A stretch of DNA of 64,000 nt, taken from Leguminivora glycinivorella. Taxonomy: Eukaryota > Arthropoda > Insecta > Lepidoptera > Tortricidae. A program made the translations under genes and the position numbers. The stretch is taken from assembly GCF_023078275.1 (NCBI RefSeq), contig NC_062977.1, positions 16,203,118-16,267,117 on the forward strand. The letters are read 5' to 3'. The stretch's first letter is position 1. Each line of letters begins with the position of its first letter. This document shows positions 23,119 through 33,760 of the stretch, one piece after another. Under the pieces are notes generated by a model. That model searched no databases. It was not told the origin of the DNA and saw only the letters and a program-made list of their open reading frames with translations.

Positions 23119-23547
23119 TGACTGGCCTAATAGCCCTAGCATCATTGATAAGCTTCATTAGCACGAACAAAACGAACCGCGACAATCAGATCAACGTCAA
23201 ATCACGTTATGATTTTTGTTGCTTGAATGCCACCGGTGATGTAACAATCTGGACAAGAAGGAAGCGACCGATGAGCGAGAACTAAATAATTGAGACGTCG
23301 ATGACGATACGAGTCCTGGCCGCATAGACATACGAATTTGTACGACCCTTTGAAACAGTAGTACACTTAGTAGTAATAGGACTTTTTTTTCTATTTTAGT
23401 CATTGTTGGGAGTCAATCGGTTCTCGCTAGAGATACGGGCGGCCGGTTGCTCTTTGCTTGGTAACGGCTGGTTTTGTTTTGTGGTGTGGTGGTTTTAGAA
23501 GTAGATCCGGTAAGGTGGTAAGGTCAGGTAGGTAATTAAGGATTTGA
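23119..23547. other. No recognisable feature
   Basis: Moderately GC-rich patch (23200-23480), but no frame or splice pattern that I can support. Confidence 0.3.
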
Positions 23548-23802
23548 TTATGTTTTATAAAAGGTTTGGAGGGTGTCTATTATATATTTGGTGTAATTAA
23601 TAAATGAAGCTAGTGTTTCTTCTTTGCCGGTTAACTGTTTTATATTGTAAGGCTGAATATTTTGATATTTTCCACAGATAGTCTCGTGAACGCATCTGGC
23701 ATACGCGTATCTGGGACAATATTTAATTAAGTGGTCGATAGTTCGGTTTGTGACGTTGTCACATGGCCAAGCGTCATTATCATTTAAGCAGACTGTATAC
23801 AT
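23548..23802 (-). pseudogene. Probable LINE C-terminal zinc-knuckle fragment
   Basis: The minus-strand frame of 84 codons contains DNVTNRTIDHLIKYCPRYAY, an arrangement of Cys, His and Cys (C..TIDHLI..CPRY..R) typical of the tail after the RT/RNase H in Jockey- and I-type LINEs. No catalytic domain is present. The next 90 bases to the right (23803-23893) end in a GATGATGATGATGA run that looks like another LINE or SINE tail. The assignment rests on a short motif. Confidence 0.4.
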
Positions 23803-23893
23803 TTATATAATCATCAACAGAGATGCAGCACCCCGTAAGCCATGCCACAACAAACAGCTACAACTGATACAGTGGCCAATGATGATGATGATG

Positions 23894-24239
23894 AAAAAGT
23901 CAACAGAAAAGAGCTGATCGCACTCTCCCACCTTTAGAGCGTTCTCCGTTGTCGGATGTAGGAAGGATGTCAAAGGCAAATAATCAAAGATGGCGCCGAT
24001 ATCCCATCAGATAATGTGAAAAGCCTCACCATAAATTTGGATCCCCAAAAGGTTATTTCTAGATCCATGAGAACGTAATATCAGATATTTATTTAGCCAT
24101 AATTTTGTTCGATGTAATTACCGATAACTGAACATTTTAATATTTAGATTTAAATTTTATTAATTCATGTTTGCAATATCGTCAATGACCGTGAAAAATA
24201 TATAGGTACAAAAATATATTTCGATCAGTGTAAGATGCC
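23894..24239. other. No recognisable feature
   Basis: AT-rich, no gene or shared repeat seen. Confidence 0.3.
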
Positions 24240-24653
24240 CCCCAACATGATGTATTCCCACTATTCATATGTCTACTTATTGAATAATACATGTGTCATT
24301 AGTATTAAAACAAAACTTATAATAAAAATTAACCTAGAACGAAGTACAAAACTAAAACTAATACTTACCTAAAAATAAAATTATTTAAAAATAAAAATAA
24401 ATTTAAACCAACTAGGCAAGGTCACCGAGGTCTGAACCCGCCGGTAGGGTTCCCATAAGGCTAGCTGCGTTCCCCCTTTGGATCGCAATGCCAATTCGTT
24501 GGGCGAGGAACGAGCCAGCCCTATGGTCCCCGGTGACATCACAGATTTTTTTTGAAAGCTCCTTAATTAATTTGTGAGCGCTTGGGCACCACGGTCCTAG
24601 AGTTTCGACTGCAAATGCCGCAAATATATGATGGTCCGTGAGGGCTATAGGTA
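24240..24653 (-). pseudogene. Retroelement C-terminal tail plus 3' UTR
   Basis: From 24653 down to the stop at 24412 the minus strand encodes FAAFAVETLGPWCPSA, HKLIKELSKKICDVTGDHRA and GSFLAQRIGIAIQRGNAASL, with a GTLPAGSDLGDLA end. This is the longest uninterrupted copy of the tail also seen at 4033, 39453, 47000 and 47507. Bases 24240-24411 are a T/A-rich 3' untranslated region. The upstream coding part is missing and replaced by a family-F fragment at 24654. Confidence 0.6.
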
Positions 24654-24766
24654 CATACATACATACATACATACAATCACGCCTGTATCCCATAAAGGGG
24701 TAGGCAGAACACATGAAACTACTAAAGCTTCAGTGCCACTCTTGGCAAATAAGGGGTTGAAATATA
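24654..24766 (-). repeat. Family F fragment with (TACA)n
   Basis: It begins with a tetranucleotide TACATACATACA run, then AATCACGCCTGTATCCCATA, GGGTAGGCAGAACACATGAA and the CACTCTTGGCAAATAAGGGG end. It is the 3' half of family F on the minus strand. Confidence 0.7.
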
Positions 24767-26160
24767 TAGGTATGTATAATTAAACTATGAAATCGAACGA
24801 TAAACCATCAAAGAGTCGTAAGGTACGTTTATTTGTAATAACTGAGCTAAGCATTGAATAAAAAAAAACAAATGTTTGTTCTAAAAAGGAAACAATAAGA
24901 ATTAAGACATAACTAGGTGTAAAAAAACACGACCCTTTAAAAAAATCGATACGTGCACGGGTAACCGGTCTGTATTGCAATCAATATACCATTACAAAAT
25001 AATAATCCGAGTTATTGTACAATGTACACATACTTAACACATAACCAATTCCCGTCAACTACCATTTTAATTTTTTTTTAATCTTCAGCAGATGCTTGGT
25101 TTTCTGTCAAGTCAAATATTTCGGAGCATTTTTGAACGATAATCGATTCCTATTTTATGTGATTTACTAAATTAAATGACAGAAAATACGGAATTCTAAT
25201 AAATTGTAGCAAAAATAAAATAATATAATTAATATAACAAATTTTGTCATCTACACAATTTTGTTGCTCAGTAAAATTGTGCAATATGTTTTAACTTCTA
25301 AGTTAAGGTAATCGGTCTCAACACTCTCAACAGCCAAAAGAGGCCTTATTCCTAAAGACGAGCGTTTTTTGCAAAATAGAACCTTTTTCATTCAAAATTA
25401 TAAAGAAACTATAAATGATTATTAAAAAAATGATAATGTTCCTAAAAGTACATATCTTAAGCTAGAAAGTCAATTGGTACTACTTTAAAATATGTCTTCT
25501 TATACTTCCGAAAAATCAGTTTTTTCGGAAGACGTTTTCAAATTTCGTAGTGGAATAGCTCGTTTAGAATCGTGATTGTGCTGTTAAAAATGTTATTTGG
25601 GGTAATAAATGATCACAATCCTATTTGTTATATCCTGTACGAGTTAGCTAATACTTTGACATTTTAAGATTTACTTGAAATGGTGGATAAATAACCTTCC
25701 GTATCCTCCCCATTTTTTCGATAAAAAGAGGTTTACATTATGTATTTTTCCTGCGATTCCTGCATTTTTTGTAACTCTTAAATAATATTATCCTAAACTA
25801 GAACTTCTTATTGACCTATAAAAAAAAAATCATACATATAAGACATACCTTTCTGGCGATAGATATGTTTTTAAAACACCTAAAATTCGAATAAAAGACA
25901 CTGTGCTAACGCGAGCCCGCTCAGTCTGCGCCGAGCGCTCGAAGACAACGGACCTGCGTTTGATCGTCCGGCGCACCTAGCTTTCGTAAGCAGCGCGATA
26001 GTTCCGAGAAGTGCCGTAAACTGCGACTAAACAAATCTTGATCCTTTTTACACCTTATGCAATTTTAGCATTCGACATGCTTTTCATATGATTTTGGATT
26101 TTAAGTTATACGTGAAGTTTGTTGAGAGTTTGAATTATTATTATATTTTGGGACCAGGAT
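24767..26160. other. No gene; AT-rich with a GC island
   Basis: A GC-richer patch at 25905-26030 contains GCTCAGTC, an insect initiator-like word, and a later TTCGTAAGC possible donor. I cannot support a transcript from this alone. Confidence 0.3.
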
Positions 26161-27062
26161 GAGGTTCTGGTTCTCATGATGATGGAGTCAGGCAGGAGAT
26201 GTTCAACAGAACTGCTATTCTACTTATCATAACTCCACCATGTTTGGGCTCATTAGATTTGGGCTGATGAGCACCATCGATCTAGGTGAGGTCCAAGGTC
26301 TCATGATGGAGTCAGGAGGTGGTCAACAGAACTGCTATTCTCCTCATCATAACCCCATCATATTTGGGCTCATTAGATTTGGGCTGACGAGCACCATCGA
26401 ACTAGATGAGGTCCAAGGTCTCATGACGGGGTCAGGAGGTGGCCAACAGAACCTCTATTCTCCTCATCATAACCCCATCATGTTCGGGCTCATTAGATTT
26501 GGGCTGACGAGCACCATCGAACTAGATGAGGTCCAAGGTCTCATGATGGAGTCAGGAGGTGGTCAACAGAACTGCTATTCTCCTCATCATAACCCCATCA
26601 TGTTTGGGCTCATTAGATTTGGGCTGACGAGCACCATCGAACTAGACGAAGTCCAAGGTCTCATGATGGAGTCAGGAGGTGGTCAACAGAACTGCTATTC
26701 TCCTCATCATAACCCCATCATGTTTGGGCTCATTAGATTTGGGCCGACGAGCACCATCGAACTAGATGAGGTCCAAGGTCTCATGATGGAGTCAGGAGGT
26801 GGTCAACAGAACTGCTATTCTCCTCATCATAACCCCATCATGTTTGGGCTCATTAGATTTGGGCTGACGAGCACCATCGATCTAGACGAAGTCCAAGGTC
26901 TCATGATGGAGTCAGGAGGTGGTCAACAGAACTGCTATTCTCCTCATTATAACCCCATCATGTTTGGGCTCATTAGATTTGGGCCGACGAGCACCATCGA
27001 ACTAGATGAGGTCCAAGGTCTCATGATGGAGTCAGGAGGTGGTCAACAGAACTGCTATTCTA
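26161..27062. repeat. 120-bp tandem repeat array, about 7.5 units
   Basis: A 120-bp unit (start word GTCCAAGGTCTCATGATGG) is repeated with few differences. Because 120 is divisible by three, one plus-strand frame stays open for 301 codons (26240-27145), repeating a 40-residue unit that includes FGLIRFGLTSTIELDEVQG. No signal peptide, splice site or known domain is seen. Changes between units are a mixture of silent and replacing ones (for example GATGAG to GACGAA is silent, CTG to CCG replaces Leu with Pro). I treat it as a minisatellite rather than a gene. Confidence 0.9.
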
Positions 27063-27261
27063 TTCATAAGACTGCTTGCACTTACATTGACATTATACTT
27101 TACATAATGCTATTAAACCTAATGAAGCGTTGTTTTATTACCTAAATCTCAAAACCCTCTAAATAAAATATGTATAGTAAGGAAGGAGCAAAAATTTAAC
27201 CGCAGGCTTTCCAAACCGACGGTGTTTGATCAGCTACTTTTAGAACGAACATGTACATAAT

Positions 27262-27530
27262 TTGATTTTCACCCTTTCAAATGTTTCTAAGACGCAATGT
27301 TTTGCACAGGTCACGTCATGCACAGTTAAACTGTGGAATGAATTGTTGCCAGCGGTATTTCCGGACCGATGCGACCTTCAAACCTTCAAGAAAAGAACGT
27401 ACATCCATCTTAAAGGCCGGCAACGCACCAACACTTCTGGTGCTTCGGGTGTCCATAGCCGGCAGTGATCGCTTACCATCAGGCAACTTGTCTGCTCGTT
27501 TGCCTCCTATCCCATAAAAAAAACGTTTAA
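27262..27530 (+). pseudogene. LINE C-terminal fragment
   Basis: The plus frame reads TVKLWNELLPAVFPDRCDLQ, TFKKRTYIHLKGRQRT and then a stop. This is the C-terminus typical of non-LTR retrotransposon polyproteins after the RT (pattern R..LWN.LP..VFP...L..FK.R). The non-coding tail has GCTTACCATCAGGCAACTTG, GTCTGCTCGTTTGCCTCC and an A-rich end near 27520. A heavily 5'-truncated copy. The clade (Jockey or CR1-like) is not determined. Confidence 0.55.
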
Positions 27531-27602
27531 TAATTTTTAAGAAAAAAAAACCGCCGCCTTTTGGGTTCTGATGAAAGCTACTTGCGAATGTTGGATTATG
27601 TA

Positions 27603-27657
27603 CAAATACATACATACAATCACGCCTGTATCCCATAAAGGGGTAGGCAGAGCACAT
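27603..27657 (-). repeat. Family F 3' end fragment
   Basis: ACATACATACAATCACGCCT followed by GTATCCCATAAAGGGGTAGG: the last 55 bases of the family-F repeat in minus orientation. Confidence 0.7.
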
Positions 27658-27826
27658 GTAGAAATGTGTAGGTATTTTTTAAAACTGCTTTTAATGCTTT
27701 AATTATTAAATTTTTTAAATCGGTCCAGTAACGACGGAGATATCGAGGAACAAACAAAAAAAAACAGACGAATTGAGAACCGTCCTTCCTTGAGAGATTT
27801 GAGGCGATGGTTAAAAAGTGACACAA

Positions 27827-28156
27827 CATCATGAGCAGTTCCACTGCACCAAATGTCACTATTCTGGACGTAAGTGCATGCTGTTCTTATAAAAATATGA
27901 AAGTCACTATAACTGTGCCGTTTAGATTTAGGGAGTTCCGGTCTGACCATCATCAACAGTTCCACTGCACCAAATGTCATTGTTCCGTACGTAAATGCAT
28001 GCTATTCATATAAAAACACAAAAATCGCTATATGTATGCCTTTCAGACTTGAGGAGTTCCTGGATTTCTCCAGGATCCCATCATCAGAACTGGGTTCTGA
28101 TAAAAATGGGACCAATCAGTATGCATATACATTCAATAAAAAAACAGAAATCACTA
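27827..28156. repeat. Short tandem array, ~120-132 bp units
   Basis: Units starting CATCATGAGCAGTTCCACTG (27827), CATCATCAACAGTTCCACTG (27947) and CATCATCAGAACTGGG (28079) are 120 and 132 bases apart, the last one partial. Each contains AAATGTCA-type, ATGCATG and TATAAAAA blocks. The period equals that of the array 0.8 kb upstream, and words such as CATCAT, CAACAG and TAGATTT are shared, so the two may be diverged members of one satellite. Confidence 0.7.
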
Positions 28157-29388
28157 TTAAACTATTCTCTAATTTCAAGTTCCTAACTAAAATTTTCCTA
28201 ATAAAAAAAAACAAATTGATCCCGATACAAACTTTCACCCCTTTTTCCCTCTACTAGGGGTGTAAATTTTCATAATCGATTCTTATCTCTTCGAAATTTT
28301 GTTAATGCAATCTATACAAATTTCGACTTTCTAGCTTTCGTAGTTTCGGCTCAGCGGTGTTGGTTGTTGAATCAATCAATTAGGAAACCTGTATTTATAT
28401 ATGTATATGTAGACTACTATACTTTTACTACATTCATACACCTTATTTACTACGACCATACCATGAACAGGAAATTCCCCGTATAAAATTGAAAATTATG
28501 TTATTACCAATTTAATTCAAAACTATCAAGATTATTTGTGTCGGCGTTGAAACGCGCGTTGAGTTGCAGGTGCTCGCGTACCGAGCGCCAACGCCATCTA
28601 TCGATGGCCGTTTCGTGAAATTGATGAGCGCTCTAAGGAATAAGGAGTCTTAACTTAGAAGAAAATTTTACTTCATGCTCTAGAACATAAAATGCGATTT
28701 TATGTCGTCTACACACGACATAAAGGTGCACTTTTTGAGCATAAGAACTGAAAATGTTTTTCTCAGATTCCTTTTCAATATTTCATAAACCACTCTGTAC
28801 AATTTTTCAATTTGTAGTTGTCGTTGTTGCCAAAACATGTCTAAAATAAAAGCAACTAATTTTACCTTTATGCAAGTTTTATACAGTGAACAATTTATAG
28901 AATCTAGCTTATCAAATATTCAAGGTGCAGTTTTTATCTTTTTAAATTATTAAATATTGACCTAATTTAAAAGATATGATCATATAGTTCCGCTATTCTA
29001 GCATCACACATGAATCAAATTGACAATTTTCTAGATTAAATAATCCTAAAATTGATTACTCAGTTCATCATAAAACTTAACGGTCATAAAAAAAACACAA
29101 TATAATAAAATTATAGTAAATTAAATGCGCTTTATATTTGAACTAGGTGCAATTAATTACCCATAAAAATATTTAAACAACACTTAAGGTAGTGAAGGGC
29201 AATACATGGTAATTTAATTTTTAAACTGACCTCGATAAAAAACGTTCACTTACAAATTTTAATTAATAATTCCAGTTCCTAAACGTGAACAGTTTATTAA
29301 TAAATCGTGTATTACTACTAGATTATTCACACTGGCATTTATTTATTCAGTAAAATATTTAACTGCCATTTTTCAAACAAATATGAAA
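28157..29388. other. No recognisable feature
   Basis: AT-rich except for a short GC-rich patch near 28550-28640. No exon-like structure is supportable. Confidence 0.3.
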
Positions 29389-29520
29389 GACCCCGGCTCG
29401 TACCAATGAGTTTTTCGGAACTTATGTGCAAAATGTCATTTGATATTTGCCAGTCGCTTTTCGGTGAAGGAAAACATCGTGAGGAAACCAGACTAATTCC
29501 AATAAGGCCTAGTTATAATC
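29389..29520 (+). mobile_element. SINE family B fragment (5' body)
   Basis: GACCCCGGCTCGTACCAATG, AGTTTTTCGGAACTTATGTG and the GGTGAAGGAAAACATCGTGA block, ending AATAAGGCCTAG. The tail module is absent. Confidence 0.65.
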
Positions 29521-29579
29521 GAGTCCCCAGTTGAGATTTGTACCTTATGTATAAAATATACATTTGCATATAACTACAT

Positions 29580-29681
29580 TTGTATGTATATCGTCGCTTA
29601 GCACCCATAGTACAAGCTTTGCTTAGTTTGGGGCTAAGTTGATCTGTGTAAGGTGTCCCCAATATTTATTTATTTATTTAA
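29580..29681 (+). repeat. SINE/LINE-like 3' tail
   Basis: TTAGCACCCATAGTACAAGC, TTAGTTTGGGGCTAAGTTG and GTGTAAGGTGTCCCCAATAT with a TTTATTTATTT tail. The end resembles SINE family A (CTGTGTAAGAATGTCC) but the body differs, suggesting a related tail used by another element. Confidence 0.5.
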
Positions 29682-30011
29682 CTTCTTATAAATACATAAT
29701 TGACCTTTCTGGTCATCGCTCTTATATCTTAGTAAACATTTATTATGATTTTATGATAGTACTCGTATTTATTTAGTAAACCTGAAAACCGGATAATCAG
29801 TATAGGTACAGAGACTTGATCAAGATCTCTACAAAGATATATGTGTGAGTACGAGTAAATTTCAGGTCCTATTTTACACTGATATGATGGTTTTATTCTA
29901 ACTCTTGCACCTAAAATATGTCTCTTTTCGACCCAGTGGCTGACTGGTAATAATTCTTTAAAACACGAAGTCCACGATTTGAACTTCATATGTATAAAGT
30001 ATAAGTAAATA

Positions 30012-30250
30012 ATAGTACATTACGATACAAGTGCGTAAAAAAGGAAGTTCGAAACGAGTGGCGATAAATTAAAACACGACCGAAGGGAGTGTTTTAAATC
30101 GACACGAGTTTCAAATTTCTTTTCGCACGTGTATCGTACGACGTTTTTCAGTACAGATGACCCTCCGAAGTTTCGACCTGACATAATAAATGTAATGTAC
30201 CACTTCTCGCACTAGTGCGTAAAAAACACACCATCTGTACTGAAAAAACA
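30012..30250. mobile_element. Palindromic MITE (AGTACATTACGATACAAG), compound copy
   Basis: The left 125 bases match the 8409-8548 element in inverse orientation. At TGTATCGTACGAC a second inverted pair begins (TTTTTCAGTACAGATG at 30144 and its complement near 30229-30246), so one element seems inserted in or fused to another. Confidence 0.6.
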
Positions 30251-31532
30251 GTTTTATCGTATTATAATCTAAAATTTTGCGCTTTTCCATGATTCCCATA
30301 TGGCCACGAACGTTTTAAAACATCTTCATGTTAATTTTGCCACACAACGCATACATATAAAAATCGTTAAGACAGTTAATTGTAAATTGAAACTGTGAGA
30401 TGAGTAATTTTACCCATTAGCGGCTCTCGCTCCACTTTTTGCTCCATTGGTAATAATATAGCTATCAGATGCGTTCCTATGAAATTTTATACAAACGGGA
30501 TCTAGTCACGGTCTAGTTTCTTTCTAGAATAAATAAATTGAGTACGCTTAAACATACATGGTTAGATAGAAATATATCATAACTGTTGGTGAATTTTACT
30601 TGACTAGCCGAAAACGATCGTTAAAAAAATAAGCATAAGTTATTTATTTTTTGTTTAAAACGGTTTTATTGAAAGGACACCACTAGTGGTACTTGCTAAG
30701 AGTGTAAACCTAAATCGAGTTAGTTGACCGAGCGATAGGTAGTTACTAAGATCATAACATCTTCGATACATACATATTTTCCGCGTTGTTCGCCTGATTC
30801 TTGTAAAATTTTGTTGATATGCTTCATAGTTCCATATGTATTTGTCATCCTAGTTTCGGAAGGTATAAAAATTAAATGACTCAATTGGTTTTTCGCTATA
30901 ACAGTGGTACAAAATTTTATTTTACGCAGACATTTAAAGTGTTGATGAATAAATAAAATCAATCATCTCCATCATCGGTCAAAACATTAAAGATTAAGTA
31001 TCGAAGAACTGTGTGGATATTCCTGTGTCTATGCCAGACGCAAGTTTATGGTTACACCAACTCTCGGCTCGATTAGATTAAAATAATAGCCACGATGCCC
31101 AATGTGCGGACATAAGGGCATGAGTACACTTGCCATTTTAGTACTGTGGTAACAATTATTGTATGAATATGTATGGTAAATGTCACACTACATGTTTGAT
31201 GAAAATGTACCTAAATTAATGCGTTAATCAAGCGGATTAAGTAGTATCGCTTCCAATAATTTATAAAGCCATTCTATAATTAATAGATTTTTTTAAATAG
31301 ATTAAAATTTTCTTAAATATAATTAAATATAGAAGCTCACTTGCTTGATGATGAACACAGCAAATGGTCATAACATTTATGTGATAAAACTCGACGAGAA
31401 TTTAAAAGAGGCCTGTTGAAGAAGTACGATAAATAAAAAAGACATTCTAATGAACACAAGTTAAATTATAATCTATTGAAAATATTTCAACTTGTGCTGT
31501 CTTAAAGTAGTCACACTACTATGTATATAAAT
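30251..31532. other. No recognisable feature
   Basis: AT-rich, no gene-like or repeated structure identified. Confidence 0.35.
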
Positions 31533-31657
31533 TAAAACCGAAATAAATTACACATATGAAAGAAAAAGTGACCAAGTCCTCTGGTGCCTGAGGCTGCCTC
31601 AGGCACCAGAGGACTTGGTCACTTTTTCTTTCATATGTGTAATTTATTTCGGTTTTA
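31533..31657. repeat. Perfect 125-bp palindrome with 1-base loop
   Basis: Two 62-base arms are exact reverse complements by eye, centred on the T at 31595 (GAGGC T GCCTC). The left arm starts TAAAACCGAAATAAATTACA. The arms have not accumulated differences, so either the structure is very young or it is maintained by gene conversion between arms. Confidence 0.9.
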
Positions 31658-31694
31658 AAAAAGACATTACATACATATCCCTATATTTTAGTTA

Positions 31695-33172
31695 CCATTG
31701 GATCTAGTCCCAAGTACCGGCTAGAGAGTGGGAGTACCGACCCCGCGCGCCAAATGTTTGCAATTTCCCCATTAGCAAACCTCAAAGCCAAGGAGTCGCC
31801 AAGCAGTCCGGTCAGTAAGTAGGAAGGCCAAATTTTATTGACGTTTGAGTTAAACTGCCGTTTCAATCAGGAGCGGGTTATTGGCCATTTTCTCTAACGA
31901 TAAAGTAGGTAAAATAAATCACTGTTTTCGCAGCAGTTCCTTATCGGTTAGTACAAGCTTTGATTTAACTTGTGACGATAAATTAGTACCCAGGTAATAT
32001 GATTTTAAAGCTCTAAACCAGCGGTTCTCAAACTTATTTTCCCATGGAACCCTTTTAGAAAGTAAAACGTCTGACGGAACCCTTAATTATTTTTTTATTG
32101 CAATCTTTATTTTAATCTAATCACTAGATTCTAATGTGAGGTATTACATGAAACTGTTTTTTATTTTTTAACAATTGGTGAATATTTGGTTTTATGGAAG
32201 AGAGTTGTAGTTCCATATCAGGTACCCAAAATTCTCACGGAGCCCCCAGAGAGGCTTTGCGGAGCCCTAGGGGTCCGCGGAGCACACTTTGAGGATGGCT
32301 GCTCTAAACGATTACATTTTTGTATGTGGAATACCAACAATGCAATACTTTGGTACAATCGAGCTGATTTGATGATAGGTATAAGTATCCAGTGATAGGT
32401 ATAAATCGTTGAGTATAAAAACTTATAGTTAGCAATAAACAACTCATAGCAAAAATGAAATTTTGAACATTACCTTTGATTTCCAGATTCCAGTGGGTCT
32501 AGTCCTAAGCATTCCGACTAGAGAGTGGGAGTACCGACCCCGCGCGCCAAATGTTTGCAATTTCCCCATTAGCAAACCTCAAAGCCAAGAAGTCGCCAAG
32601 CAGTCCCAGTAAGTAGGAAGGCCAAATTTTATTGACGTTTGAGTTAACTGCCATTTCAATCAGGAGTTGGTTATTGGCTATTTTCTCTAATGATAAATTA
32701 GTTAAAATAAATCACTGTTTTCGCAGTACTTCCTTATCGGTTAGTACAAGCTTTGATTTAACTTGTGACGATAAATTAGTACTCAGGTAATAAGATTTTA
32801 AAACTCTAAACGATTACATTTTTGTATGTGGAATACCTACAATGCAATATTTTGGTACAATCGAGCTGATTTGATGATAGGTATAAGTATCCAGTGATAG
32901 GTATAAATCGTTGAGTATCAAAAAGTATAGTTAGCAATAAACAACTCATAGCAAAAATGACATTTTGAACATTACCTTTGATTTCCAGATTCCAGTGGGT
33001 CTAGTCCTAAGCATTCCGACTAGAGAGTGGGAGTACCGACCCCGCGCGCCAAATATTTGCAATTTCCCCATTAGCAAACCTCAAAGCCAAGGAGTCGCCA
33101 AGCAGTCCCAGTAAGTAGGAAGGCCAAATTTTATTGACGTTCGAGTTAAACTGCCATTCCAGTCAGGATGCG
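31695..33172. repeat. Triplicated ~502-bp unit
   Basis: Units start at 31695, 32490 and 32992 (the third is partial). Each carries a conserved block of about 120 bases with ACTAGAGAGTGGGAGTACCG, CCCGCGCGCCAAATGTTTG and TTCCCCATTAGCAAACCTC. Spacing 2 to 3 is 502. Spacing 1 to 2 is 795, explained by the 291-base hAT-like insertion and duplication in unit 1. In unit 1 the minus strand of the block is open (SLALRFANGEIANIWRAGSV), but units 2 and 3 have a stop, so coding is unproven. Confidence 0.85.
32019..32301. mobile_element. hAT-like MITE, 283 bp, 8-bp target duplication
   Basis: The ends are CAGCGGTTCTCAAACTT and, reverse-complemented at the right, CAGCCATCCTCAAA, a hAT-type terminal repeat. 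CTCTAAAC stands at 32011-32018 and again at 32302-32309, a perfect 8-bp duplication as hAT transposases make. The paralogous position in the next tandem unit (about 32801-32808) has a single CTCTAAAC with no insert. The interior has palindromic GGAACCCTT / GGAGCCC elements. No transposase. Confidence 0.9.
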
Positions 33173-33590
33173 GATAACACGCTTTTACTGAATTAATTTG
33201 GCCTTCTTGACATTAATGTTTCCGCAGTGTTTTATTTTCTTTTATTGTGGTAAATTGATAATTTAACATAATTATTTTATGAGTAAGTACTGGCAAATGT
33301 ATAGCTGTTTGATTGGTCAAATCGTACATACTTAGTGTCAGATTTTTAGTACCAGGCACTTTTGTTATTAGGACAATTGAGAAAGCAATTAACTTAGTTC
33401 TGCAGTGTCGAAATGTGCGAAATCTGAAACAATAATGAAGAGAACGAACAATAAATTAAGTATAAAGATGGGATAAATGTACGTACGAATACTTATGACA
33501 GAGCCTGTTTTATCTAAGTTGATTATTTATTCTGTAGGTTACCTATCCAATATTTAAAGAATAATAAATATTTCAAATATTATTCCTTTT
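33173..33590. other. No recognisable feature
   Basis: AT-rich, nothing identified. Confidence 0.3.
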
Positions 33591-33760
33591 TAGGGTTCCG
33601 TACAGTCAGCCAAAAAAGTGGTTTACCAGTTTCCGACCTTATGTGTTTCAAATAGAGTCGAAAAGTGGTAAAATACTCTTGGCTGACTGTACCAAAAAGC
33701 TACAAAAGGAACCCTTATGGTGCCACTCTGTCCGTCTGTCTGTCACATTACTAAATATCT
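33591..33760 (+). repeat. AGGGTTCCGT-type repeat split by a palindromic MITE
   Basis: The host repeat reads TAGGGTTCC GTAC, is interrupted, and resumes GTACCAAAAAGCTACAAAAG, GAACCCTTATGGTGCCACTC and TGTCCGTCTGTCTGTC. The insert (33604-33688) has inverted ends AGTCAGCCAAAAAAGTGG and CTCTTGGCTGACT. GTAC is present on both sides (33600-33603 and 33689-33692), giving a 4-bp duplication. Half of the same MITE occurs at 7519-7560. Confidence 0.75.

Noticed and set aside
25905..26030. GC-rich patch as a promoter/exon
   Set aside because: Only an initiator-like word and a weak donor; no leader or downstream support, so not called as a gene.
26240..27145. 301-codon ORF as a real protein gene
   Set aside because: It is the by-product of a 120-bp tandem unit with length divisible by three; no signal peptide, domain or splice signal.
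32218..32442. Minus-strand ORF near 32.3 kb
   Set aside because: It spans the right end of the hAT-like MITE and its flank; no motif.
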